Assembly (NCBI GenBank): GCA_039105265.1
Contig: JAPFFF010000001.1
Span: 186,001 to 250,000 of the forward strand
Source of the DNA: Tritrichomonas musculus
Taxonomy: Eukaryota > Parabasalia > Tritrichomonadida > Tritrichomonadidae
DNA: 64,000 nucleotides
Direction of reading: 5' to 3'
The number at the start of each line of letters is the position of its first letter. Position 1 is the first letter of the stretch. Below are positions 24,746 to 32,760 of this stretch, in pieces. Made by a program: the position numbers and the translations under genes. The notes beneath the pieces were generated by a model, which worked only from the letters and a program-made list of their open reading frames with translations, was not told the origin of the DNA and made no database searches.

Positions 24746-25586
24746 TTTCTTTATCCAAATCCTGTAACATAGATGGAACTGGAGGATATATTTTTTTAGG
24801 TCTTATTTCATCATAATCATATTCATTATTGATATCGACATTACTTGTTTCATATTTACCATCATTATCATTTTCTGAAATATCCATTAATGGTTCAAGG
24901 CTTTCAGGAGTTTCATTAAAATGGACTTTTAATAATGGACTTACATAATTAGATTTAAATACACTAATAACAGGAAAATGGTAATGCCAATTTTGAAATT
25001 CATATTTAAATTTTTTTAAATCAGCTTCCTCATCCAAATTTCGTAATTCAACACGATTCCATTCATTCATAAAAGTTTCAGGTTTGAAACAAAGAAATAT
25101 GTGTAACGGAAGTGGTTTGATTTTTCTATTTACATCTCCTTCGGAATCTAATTCAAAACAGAAATTATTTGTTTCTTTAATAGCATATTTATATCCACAA
25201 TCTTCCATTAATACAATATATGATTTATTTAGTTCATCAAACCATCTTTCAACAAATTTAATATCTGTATTTCCTATTTTAGAACCAATTTCAATAGAAA
25301 TGACAAATTTTCTTTTTAAATAAGGACGTTTATTATCTAAGATGTTCATTTTTGTATTCATATCAACTTTCTTAGGTAAATTTAACAATATATTATCACC
25401 TTCCATAAAAACAAATAAATCTTGATAATTACTACTCAAATAGAAGTAAACTTTCTTATCTTTTTTATCAATATATGAATATAATGTGTGAGTTCTATCT
25501 AGAATAATAGCATCCTTATCAATTAAATTAGATTCTTGTTCTGCTGTTAATACTTCTTTATTTTCATCCTTTGTTTTACGTATCAT
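24717..25586 (-). CDS. Polinton protein of unknown function, 289 aa
   Basis: Not recognised. The N-terminal 200 residues look folded, alternating strands and turns (KDKKVYFYLSSNYQDLFVFM, KRKFVISIEIGSKIGNTDIK) with a Trp/Phe-rich segment ERWFDELNKSYIVLMEDCGY. The C-terminal 80 residues are acidic and Asp/Asn-rich (EPLMDISENDNDGKYETSNV), likely disordered. It sits between the plus-strand 23000 gene and the short capsid-like frame at 25655. By position it may be a virion or scaffold protein, but no motif proves this. Confidence 0.5.
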   Translation of the reverse strand: MIRKTKDENKEVLTAEQESNLIDKDAIILDRTHTLYSYIDKKDKKVYFYLSSNYQDLFVFMEGDNILLNLPKKVDMNTKMNILDNKRPYLKRKFVISIEIGSKIGNTDIKFVERWFDELNKSYIVLMEDCGYKYAIKETNNFCFELDSEGDVNRKIKPLPLHIFLCFKPETFMNEWNRVELRNLDEEADLKKFKYEFQNWHYHFPVISVFKSNYVSPLLKVHFNETPESLEPLMDISENDNDGKYETSNVDINNEYDYDEIRPKKIYPPVPSMLQDLDKEIESKTTTRC

Positions 25587-25654
25587 TTTTCATTTGGAAC
25601 AAAAATAATAAGGCCTAAATGGCTATTCGATGCCTGGCAAACAAAAAAACCTAT

Positions 25655-26035
25655 TTAAAAGATTAATAGGCAACTCATTACAAAAGCAGATGGTTCAATT
25701 GAGTTCCCATATAAATCTGTGAACCAAATTTTAAAATTACGTTCATGACCAAAGAACTCATATTTTCGATATTTGGTTTGACGTCTGTTTGCTAACATAA
25801 TGAAACAATCACAATAACCATCCTGTTGTACAATATTTGAGTGTACCATCAAATCCCCAACGAGAGTATCCTTAACAATTGCTCCAACATACTGTACAAC
25901 AATATATTTCTTGTTTTTACTTGTAACGAATTCACTTGGAAGAACAAATTCAGAATCTTGAGTGTGGAAATAGCGCTTGGTAACTGGTGGTTTAACATTA
26001 TTTACAGCAACATTTTTAATATTATTTGTCAACAT
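25655..26035 (-). CDS. Possible Polinton minor-capsid-like fragment, 126 aa
   Basis: Starts MLTNNIKNVAVNNVKPPVTK and runs through beta-rich sequence to a C-terminus of the form FKIWFTDLYGNSIEPSAF. A terminal strand pair written as hydrophobic strand, D-x-x-G, then a final beta strand is common at the ends of Polinton and adenovirus-like jelly-roll capsid proteins; a similar ending occurs in the protein at 59538-60287. This is a pattern match by eye, not a confirmed family. The fragment directly adjoins an integrase remnant on the same strand. Confidence 0.4.
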   Translation of the reverse strand: MLTNNIKNVAVNNVKPPVTKRYFHTQDSEFVLPSEFVTSKNKKYIVVQYVGAIVKDTLVGDLMVHSNIVQQDGYCDCFIMLANRRQTKYRKYEFFGHERNFKIWFTDLYGNSIEPSAFVMSCLLIF

Positions 26036-26820
26036 TTAATATGAAATACTGTTTATAATCATCGTTCAAGTCTCTGATAGAATTACAAACAAATTTTGTA
26101 TAAATAATTGGAATTTCAATTATTTTTTCAACATCAGTTTGAGCTTTACGTCCTCGTTCAGGTTGCTCGTATGGAATTAACCCCTTGTCTGTTTTACTGA
26201 ATGTGTGATATTGATTTAACAATCTACATTTAACATTACCGTTTTGATAACAAATGAATTGAGCTATTTCATTAAATACACGTCTTCGTTTTTCATGCTT
26301 TTTTTGGGTCTTACCTCTGTCAAGATGTATCAAAATTATGTTACCACGTTTGTAATTAAGCAAGCCTTTCAATTTCTGTTTTTCATTTATCTTTCTCAAT
26401 TTCAATTTCATCATTCGAATATACCAAATCAACATTATTTTGAACTTGAGCTGGAGAATAATATATCCATTTTGTTGGTGGAACCAATCCAGAACCTTGA
26501 TATTCAGATAATTCATCTTCATTATAGTCAAAATTTCGAAATCTCAATGAATTGTGAGGAGTGTTATTATAGAAGTTCACCATTTGTCTCATGAGATTAT
26601 AATCAGCAATTCTTCGATTATCCATTCCAAAAGCATTTCTGATAGTTCGAATCACAGAATCAACGTTTTTATGAGCGAGAGCGTAAGGGGAAGAATTAAT
26701 TACAAATTTGACTGGATAATAATCATTGATATCGTCAATTTTCAACTCAATTTTTGAGATTGGTGACTTGATAACATTTTTCATATTTCTCAACCGCATC
26801 TCTAGCATCTTTAAAGCCAA
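26022..26820 (-). pseudogene. Polinton integrase fragment (second, broken copy)
   Basis: Two overlapping frames on the minus strand (26383-26820 and 26022-26531) together carry sequence typical of the C-terminal part of a Polinton integrase: a helix with VDSVIRTIRNAFG, the signature MVNFYNNTPHNSLRFR (compare SYNKSPHRSLDYK in the intact-looking integrase at 28663), and a basic SH3/chromo-like region around KRGNIILIHLDRG. It is broken and lacks its N-terminal part. Upstream it abuts a capsid-like fragment, so this stretch is a mosaic of parts from more than one Polinton or of one rearranged copy. Confidence 0.65.
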
Positions 26821-27142
26821 ACCAAACTCTATTGAATTGATATCCGTCTGAAGTTAATGGTTCAACAGCTTTTCCAGCAGCTTCTTTAATACTAACTTCC
26901 ATATCGGCTCTAATGAATCCATTATATATGTCTGCTGTATTATTGGTATTTAGAGATATAATGGCGCTGGTATATGAACCACTAGGAACAGGAGGTGATG
27001 GGGAATACGATGTCTGGGGACTTATAGTATACTGTTTGTTGGTATCAGATAATGCTATACAATTATCGACGATATCAAAATATGATGCTATTTGAGTACA
27101 TACTTCAGCTGAAGTTCTAAGTTCAATCTCTGGATTAATCAT
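26747..27142 (-). pseudogene. Capsid-like N-terminal fragment, Polinton
   Basis: A 131-residue frame beginning MINPEIELRTSAEVCTQIAS. It has a proline-rich segment (TSYSPSPPVPSGS), then AIISLNTNNTADIYNGFIRA and a strand-rich stretch ending VWFGFKDARDAVEKY. The N-terminal arm followed by beta strands is compatible with the start of a double-jelly-roll major capsid protein, but no diagnostic motif was seen. It ends where the integrase remnant begins, so only part of a gene is present. Downstream of its start codon lies the packaging ATPase gene, a common Polinton neighbour. Confidence 0.35.
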
Positions 27143-27157
27143 GGTGTTTTTATGGGA

Positions 27158-27188
27158 AAAAAATTAAATTAAATCAAATCAAATCATA
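27158..27188. repeat. AAATY microsatellite between Polinton genes
   Basis: A short run of AAATT and AAATC units separates the capsid-like fragment from the 3-prime end of the ATPase gene. Confidence 0.7.
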
Positions 27189-28001
27189 TATTGCTTTGAA
27201 CTTGTCGTAAAATAAATTTACCCTTCTGTTTTTTTTGATATTTAGATTGTTATTCGTTTGTTGAAGCAATGATGTAAAATCTTCTTCTGAATATCCACTA
27301 TAGCATATAATATCAGTGGCCAATCTCTTTGCATTTATATGGACAAACCTAATGGTTTGAATAGCCATAATGCATGTAATATTATAGTGCCTAGTTTTTG
27401 TTAACAGCCTGAGGAATTCAGTATTATTATGCGTCAATAAATCGCTCCCAGCACAGTCATCCAATTTTATTAGAGTGTTATATTGATATGATGAAGTTTG
27501 ATATTTTACTAGTTTGTTTGCTATATATACTATTCTATCATCTATTTCTTGTAGGGAGTGCTTGTTTATTAGTCTCTGCATTTCTTCATTCGTCTCTTTC
27601 ATTTTTGATAATACGTGCTTTACCATAGCATAATATTTTATCTTTCGCTTTAGATGTTTTTTCAAATAATCCATCAATTCTGCTTCGTTCAAATATATGA
27701 TTGGTGTCTTGACATTTTGACTCATCGCCTCTGCAGTTTTGTCTGCTTTTCCTGATGTTGAACAGAATATTATCTTCTGGTAGTAGGGATGCTTAAATAA
27801 TCTCTCGGTAATTAAAATGTGTTTCCATATCCAATAACTCTTTCCAGCACCTGGACGTCCTATCAAAAAAAAGATTCCGTTCGTGCTAAATGGATAGGAA
27901 GGATGTAATGGTTTCATCAACGCGCCCTCTATTTCTTTTTGGTTTTTTTGCATAGTCTTTTCTATTAAAACTTCTACTTCTTTCATTATTTGTTTAGCCA
28001 T
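27174..28001 (-). CDS. Polinton DNA-packaging ATPase (FtsK/HerA, A32-like)
   Basis: A 275-residue P-loop ATPase. Walker A is GRPGAGKS at residues 48-55, preceded by a hydrophobic strand (GIFFLI). Walker B is LIKLDD at 177-182, and a third motif TCIMAIQT at 209-216 has the Gln typical of A32-like packaging ATPases. Proteins of this family pump the element's DNA into a preformed capsid. The length is usual for the Polinton version and the frame is open end to end. It lies between the capsid-like fragment and the HNH gene, all on the minus strand. Confidence in family is high; activity cannot be judged. Confidence 0.88.
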   Translation of the reverse strand: MAKQIMKEVEVLIEKTMQKNQKEIEGALMKPLHPSYPFSTNGIFFLIGRPGAGKSYWIWKHILITERLFKHPYYQKIIFCSTSGKADKTAEAMSQNVKTPIIYLNEAELMDYLKKHLKRKIKYYAMVKHVLSKMKETNEEMQRLINKHSLQEIDDRIVYIANKLVKYQTSSYQYNTLIKLDDCAGSDLLTHNNTEFLRLLTKTRHYNITCIMAIQTIRFVHINAKRLATDIICYSGYSEEDFTSLLQQTNNNLNIKKNRRVNLFYDKFKAIYDLI

Positions 28002-28022
28002 TTATTGCTGGTTAAATTAAAA

Positions 28023-28631
28023 TTACAAATCGTGCTGTTGTTTAAATTTATTGATATAAAGGCATACATTTTTGCTATTAATATCTCTACATTGAACAAA
28101 TTTACCACCTCCTTTTTTAATATTGTGATGTAATATTTTATATATATCGTCAGTTATTTTTACATAAAATACATCTTCATTTTTGTCTTCATCAAAGTAG
28201 TAGTAATATTTTCCTTCTTCAAATGTATGGTTGCCATATTCATTAATTTGTATAGCATCATTTGATATATCATCAACAAACAGATATTTTACTCCCTTGA
28301 ATATTTGTCTATTCAATACATTTCCTCCATGACTACTCCATCTCAAATTTTCAATTCTATTATCATCTCTGATATGATTTATATGGTCTACTTCTGGTAA
28401 ATTATCAGGATTAGGAATGAATTGTAAAGCTATTAGTCGGTGCTTTTTATATGAGTCCTGATGTTGATTCTTTGATAAATTTAAAACAACATATCCATCT
28501 TTATCTAAATGATCGCATATATTATTTAATGTGTTCTTGTTCCTGATTGTAAATGGATATTGATTCAAAATTTCATAACTGTCTTCAAAGCCAAGAAGAG
28601 GAATAAATTCTATGGTTTGTTCTGTTGTCAT
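28023..28631 (-). CDS. HNH homing-type endonuclease in the Polinton
   Basis: A 202-residue protein. KHRLIALQF (about 63-71) followed by VDHINHIRDDNRIENLRW (81-98) and a downstream Asn (VLNR) is the classic HNH layout, with His83 as the likely general base and the second His and Asn as metal ligands. The N-terminal part resembles the small DNA-binding module of phage HNH endonucleases. The C-terminal 95 residues are unrecognised and partly acidic. Such enzymes cut a specific DNA site and often spread themselves between related genomes. It sits 21 bp from the ATPase start, on the same strand, so may be co-transcribed. Confidence 0.8.
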   Translation of the reverse strand: MTTEQTIEFIPLLGFEDSYEILNQYPFTIRNKNTLNNICDHLDKDGYVVLNLSKNQHQDSYKKHRLIALQFIPNPDNLPEVDHINHIRDDNRIENLRWSSHGGNVLNRQIFKGVKYLFVDDISNDAIQINEYGNHTFEEGKYYYYFDEDKNEDVFYVKITDDIYKILHHNIKKGGGKFVQCRDINSKNVCLYINKFKQQHDL

Positions 28632-28662
28632 TTCTGTAGAAATAAAAAATATAAAAATAGCA

Positions 28663-29739
28663 TTATATCCACTGACGAATTTTTTCAGGGATATTTTTTT
28701 GTTTGCTCCAATAATCTATTTCGAGGTTTGATAATTTAGTTGGGGCTCCTTCTCGTAAATTTTTGGCTGGAATAACATCTTCTGTCCCTTCACTATATTC
28801 AATTTTATATTTATTCTTAGCTGCATCGTAGGATATAATTTTATCCACAATACCTCTCTTGCCTCCCTTTAGTGTCTGAGCAATATTTTTATTCTGCGTT
28901 TTTATCAATCTATATCCCGGCAACTTATCTATCGATTCATCTTTGGACTTAACAATAAATTGATTCCCGGCCTTTGAATCAACAATATAAGCCTCCTTGC
29001 TGACCCTATTTCTTCGCTTCGAAAATGGTTCCTTTGCTTGTATAATTCTCACCCTGTCGTTAGGCTGAAAGTCATAAGGATTGATTTGTGATTTAGTATT
29101 GATATATTCTTTTTCATCTTTTTCTGTCATTTCGTTTGGTATTTTATAGTCCAACGATCGATGAGGGGATTTATTGTAGGAATCTATTAATCCCTTCATT
29201 TCTTGTTCTCCAATAAATCTATTCTCTCCTACCATATCTCTAATAGTTCTCATGAATCTATTTATGATGCCTAGTACATTATGATTATTGTCTTCCGTAG
29301 TATTGTATATAATATTTTTTGCCTTCATTATTTGCAAAACATCATTGGACAAATAGGCAGCATCCTGGTCAGAAGTAATAGAATAAACATTTGGTTCGTC
29401 TACTAAAAACTGATTTAATGCTCTAGCTACTTCTTTTGCTCCCTTCCCTCTCATCGCATAACTAAAAGCCTTCTTGGTATTGATATTTATAAACATCAGA
29501 TAATTCAAACCGTCTTTTGTCTTGTCATTTATGAAAGTATCCATTTGATATCCTCCTGAGTGTTTTGAATATATATTCATAAATTTTGCCTTTGGTACTT
29601 TAACATCATGCACTATATTTTTCAAATAATTTAATGCTGCTTCTTCTGTAAATCCATATCGTTTTGCAAGAGGAACAAATTTTGATGGTGTTTTCCACGG
29701 AAATGTTTTGTATAACTCCTCTATTGTTTTGTAAGTCAT
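28663..29739 (-). CDS. Polinton integrase (retroviral-type, rve superfamily)
   Basis: A 358-residue protein. An N-terminal helical region (1-55) precedes an RNase H-fold core with acidic residues in GGYQMDTF (D67) and YSITSDQDAAYL (D124), then a helix with NHNVLGIINRFMRTIRD (about 152-168) and the characteristic SYNKSPHRSLDYKIP (187-201). A basic C-terminal domain (about 222-300, NDRVRIIQAKEPFSKRRNR) looks chromo/SH3-like, as in other Polinton integrases. The enzyme would insert the element by strand transfer at its terminal repeats. A related fragment lies at 26022-26820. The neighbouring HNH and ATPase genes share the strand. Confidence 0.87.
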   Translation of the reverse strand: MTYKTIEELYKTFPWKTPSKFVPLAKRYGFTEEAALNYLKNIVHDVKVPKAKFMNIYSKHSGGYQMDTFINDKTKDGLNYLMFININTKKAFSYAMRGKGAKEVARALNQFLVDEPNVYSITSDQDAAYLSNDVLQIMKAKNIIYNTTEDNNHNVLGIINRFMRTIRDMVGENRFIGEQEMKGLIDSYNKSPHRSLDYKIPNEMTEKDEKEYINTKSQINPYDFQPNDRVRIIQAKEPFSKRRNRVSKEAYIVDSKAGNQFIVKSKDESIDKLPGYRLIKTQNKNIAQTLKGGKRGIVDKIISYDAAKNKYKIEYSEGTEDVIPAKNLREGAPTKLSNLEIDYWSKQKNIPEKIRQWI

Positions 29740-29830
29740 TTAAATTTATTTAAACATATAACATCTTCTTGTATGGTAAGAATATCATCTCTATATCAAA
29801 GCTTTCACCGACTGGTAATTTAAATGGTGC

Positions 29831-30691
29831 TTAATATTCACGCGCAGAATATAAATCAATCCAAAATCTTTGGTCTGTTGAATTCAGCTTAAAGTATTTG
29901 ATGGGGTTGAAATTAACATTTGAATTACCAATATAATAACGATTTGATTGTTCTGCTATTGATGAATAAACTTTACATGAATGTCTATCCCATACATTAT
30001 CAAACGTTAAAACTTTATCATAGTACTTTAAATAAACATCTTTATTGTTTTGACTAACTCCATCACCAATATTAAATACTTCATCCAAATCTTTATTTGT
30101 TTCTTTTAATTTGAATGCTACACCATATTCATCCGCATCATTATTATTTCGTTCTGAATATATGTTTTCATGAAAACCCCTCTCATCATAATAGCCATCA
30201 GATTGTATATCTCTATTTAAAATATCAGTATCTGACTGTACAAATATTTCATTGACGTCCTTCCACCATGTTGCTATATAGTTTTTTATTGATGTATGAA
30301 TAGCATTAAAGAATCCTCTAAAATCTCCTTCTATCGACATCCAATCGATAACTTTTACATCTTTTACTTTAATATTATCTTTATACAATAACATCATATT
30401 ATTTATTTTTGAAGTCGTATCATTCCCTTCCACTTTGTTAAAATATTCCTTTTGAAATTTTGCAATTGTGATGGTGAATTCAATTTTTCTTCTTCTCGCA
30501 ATCAACCACATATTTCTTACCCCAACAATAGATTCTCCTCTATTTGAAGTGCACCATTCTTGTGGAAAATTAAAGTAGTATCGATTTGGTTTGCTGGGGT
30601 CTTGCTGTCCATCTTCTAAAAAGTAAGCATATTCTATAGGGATTGGTGTTTGTTCTTCGGCTGGATTGAGCGTCGGGTACATTTCAATCAT
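29831..30691 (-). CDS. Conserved Polinton protein, paralogue of the 63037 gene
   Basis: A 286-residue protein of unknown function. Its first 80 residues match those of the plus-strand gene at 63037 closely: PIPIEYAYFLEDG against PIPIESAFFLEDG, then RYYFNFPQEWCTSNRGES against RYYFDFPHEWCTANRGET, then GVRNMW-LIARRRK against GVRNINMLARRRK. A later segment, QSDGYYDE against QMDGYYDY, is also shared. This conservation between two Polintons shows a real family under selection. The beta-rich N-terminus with a Trp-Cys pair suggests a structural virion protein, but I recognise no fold. It begins near the outer end of the element, past the integrase. Confidence 0.7.
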   Translation of the reverse strand: MIEMYPTLNPAEEQTPIPIEYAYFLEDGQQDPSKPNRYYFNFPQEWCTSNRGESIVGVRNMWLIARRRKIEFTITIAKFQKEYFNKVEGNDTTSKINNMMLLYKDNIKVKDVKVIDWMSIEGDFRGFFNAIHTSIKNYIATWWKDVNEIFVQSDTDILNRDIQSDGYYDERGFHENIYSERNNNDADEYGVAFKLKETNKDLDEVFNIGDGVSQNNKDVYLKYYDKVLTFDNVWDRHSCKVYSSIAEQSNRYYIGNSNVNFNPIKYFKLNSTDQRFWIDLYSAREY

Positions 30692-31079
30692 GGTAAAACA
30701 ACTTCTTGATTCGAAGGGATTATCTTGACGGGATCTTCAAGAAATCACGCCATTCATATATACTACACTTTAAAGATACATTTTTTTGTGCCAAAATAAT
30801 TTTTACAACGAGACGATAAAACTTTTTGTTTGGAATTTTTTTGTTGCGAACTTTTTGAATTATCGATTTTTTGAATTTTCAATTTTTTGATTTTTTCAAT
30901 TTTCAGTTTTTTTGAATTTTTTAATTTTTATTTATAGGGGGAAGGAGGGGTATACAATTAATATATCTATTTTAAAAATGGGGGTCCGGGGGCGGGAGCC
31001 CCTGGAGTAGCGCGAGCGAAGCCTTGGCGGAGCGAAGCGGTATTGGCTCGGGGGAGCAAAGCGTACCGGAGCCTATACT
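30692..31079. other. Non-coding Polinton segment with a GC-rich patch
   Basis: AT-rich sequence with repeated TTTTTGAATTTTT units (about 30840-30930), then an abrupt GC-rich patch at about 30980-31076 in which GAGCGAAGC and GGGAGC-type words recur. It lies between the divergent 29831 gene and the polymerase fragment, so it may be an intergenic control region or an internal junction. Confidence 0.5.
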
Positions 31080-32336
31080 ATACTACTGTTAGTTTCAGAT
31101 ATTTTAAATAAAGGATATGATGGAGAAAATAATTATAATTCCATGTATTGGTTCGTGAAAGGTTTAAATATTCCATCACCGAAACCACTTAAACGTTACA
31201 TAGATTCAGATGATTATTTATTCAAAAATTTAAATAAATAACAAATTCGTGATTCATTCCATGATTTCAACCGTCAACGTTTACATGAAAAATTCAACCG
31301 TGATTTACATAAAAAAGATTCTTCATTTCTTGAAGAATTAATGAAGCATTCAAAAGATATTCGTGAATTTTGGAGAAGTGATTTATTATATAATTCACCA
31401 CCAGCTGATGCATTAAATGATGAGGAATTTTTCCCTGAAGAAAAACCAAAAGATATTAATTTACGTAATATTAAATCATTTAAAGAATGGCAAAAATTAG
31501 ATGACGAACAACAAACATTAGTGGATGATATGATGAAATCATTATATAAAACACCTACTAATTGGGAAATTAATTTTGAACTTTTAAACAATAAAGGCAA
31601 AAAATTAATGTTTCCATTACTCAAAAATTTCTTTCAGGAATACATAGACCCATTGCCAATGGATAAATACAAAATAGAATTTAAAGTTAAAGGTCAATGG
31701 CATTCTAAACCATTAACACCTGAAGTTTATAATAAATTAATAGAAAATTTCACTGAAGAACATTTTATATTCGATCTTGACGAAATACCGGCAGAATTTA
31801 CGGGATTCATTAGTGGCGACAATGCAGATTTACCTGATTGGTCATTATTTTCATCATTAAGATTTTCAAAATATTTACATAAAGATAGGGTTCGTAAAGA
31901 CGTCGGTGGTTCATTCTTTAACTATATAGCTAATGATAAAGTACCTAAAAAAGTTATTGAGTATTTAAAACGTCTTCAAATATTTGATTCATTAGTGGAT
32001 GAAAAAGTAACTGTTCTTGAAGAAGCAAAAGAATTCACTCGGAGTTATTATGATAATTTAACTGGTGATTTAGAATATGAAACCATTGAAATTCCAGCAA
32101 AAATTACCAAAACAGCTAAACAACGTGAAGAATTGGATGATTGCTGCTTCGTTTATGCTCTCAAACAAACTGGCTTTTATTCAGATGATATTTTAAATCA
32201 AATACGATTAAGAATTAATAATAGGTATTTATCACAAGGTTCAATTGAAAAAATATGTCAAGAGTTTAAGATTCACATTAAGTTATCATATATTGATGAC
32301 AGCAGCGATAGAAAAAATAAAAAGACAACGGTTTAA
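31080..32336 (+). pseudogene. Family B DNA polymerase, N-terminal part (Polinton, broken)
   Basis: The plus-strand sequence carries a charged N-terminal region, then a folded segment ending DDCCFVYALKQTGFYSDDIL (about 32135-32200) and GSIEKICQEFKIHIKLSYID. The D-C-C/F-x-x-A-L signature followed by a helix is characteristic of the region before the exonuclease domain in Polinton protein-primed polymerases. No polymerase core follows; the fragment stops just before the host coiled-coil gene. The main open frame is 31341-32336, with weaker homologous sequence upstream. It would belong with the element's replication gene but is not whole. Confidence 0.6.
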
Positions 32337-32752
32337 CAATGCAAAAACAAAGTCCGTAAGTCATATTTGGGAGTCAAAGATGCTGAACCTCAACGAACCC
32401 ATACATTACTATTTGTATATAATAAATCATTTAAATCTTTTTAATTTTTTGTTTTTATACATTTTTGTTATTGATGATATATTTTTTTGATCTTTTATCG
32501 TTTAGGACAAATATCATCATTTTTGACCTAAACTTTTTCATAATTTGGAAGTATTGAAAGATGTATTCTATGAGTTTCTTCAATATTACCAAGTTTACAA
32601 CATTTTTGGGACGGACGCCCTAAAAAAACCAAAATTCCAATAAAATCCACCATTTTCAAAAATAAAATCCAAGTTGACATGCTTACTGATATAGCCTTTA
32701 TATTCTAGAAAAGAATTAGTTTTGAAAAAATCAAAAAAAATTTTTTTAAACG
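32337..32752. other. Junction between the Polinton fossil and the host gene
   Basis: No gene. A TTTTATCGTTTAGG segment near 32500 contains, on the minus strand, AACGATA, similar to the Myb-type element known from trichomonad promoters, though its orientation does not point at the downstream gene. Confidence 0.5.
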
Positions 32753-32757
32753 TCACT
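32753..32757 (+). promoter_or_regulatory. Initiator-like TCACT before the coiled-coil gene
   Basis: TCACT ends three bases before the ATG at 32761. It fits the trichomonad initiator TCA(C/T)(A/T), with transcription starting at its A and a leader of only about six bases. It supports ATG 32761 over the upstream non-ATG extension. Confidence 0.6.
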
Positions 32758-32760
32758 CAA

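Larger units (their letters stand above)
23000..32336. mobile_element. Polinton/Maverick fossil 1 (broken)
   Basis: Contiguous genes typical of Polintons: a packaging ATPase, a retroviral-type integrase, capsid-like pieces, conserved unknown proteins and part of a protein-primed family B DNA polymerase, with an HNH nuclease. Most genes run on the minus strand; the first and last run on the plus strand. Several parts are fragmentary and one junction joins unrelated genes, so it is not whole; several breaks are apparent. Many frames are still long and open, so decay is modest and the insertion is probably young to middle-aged. Terminal inverted repeats were not identified with confidence. Confidence 0.85.
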
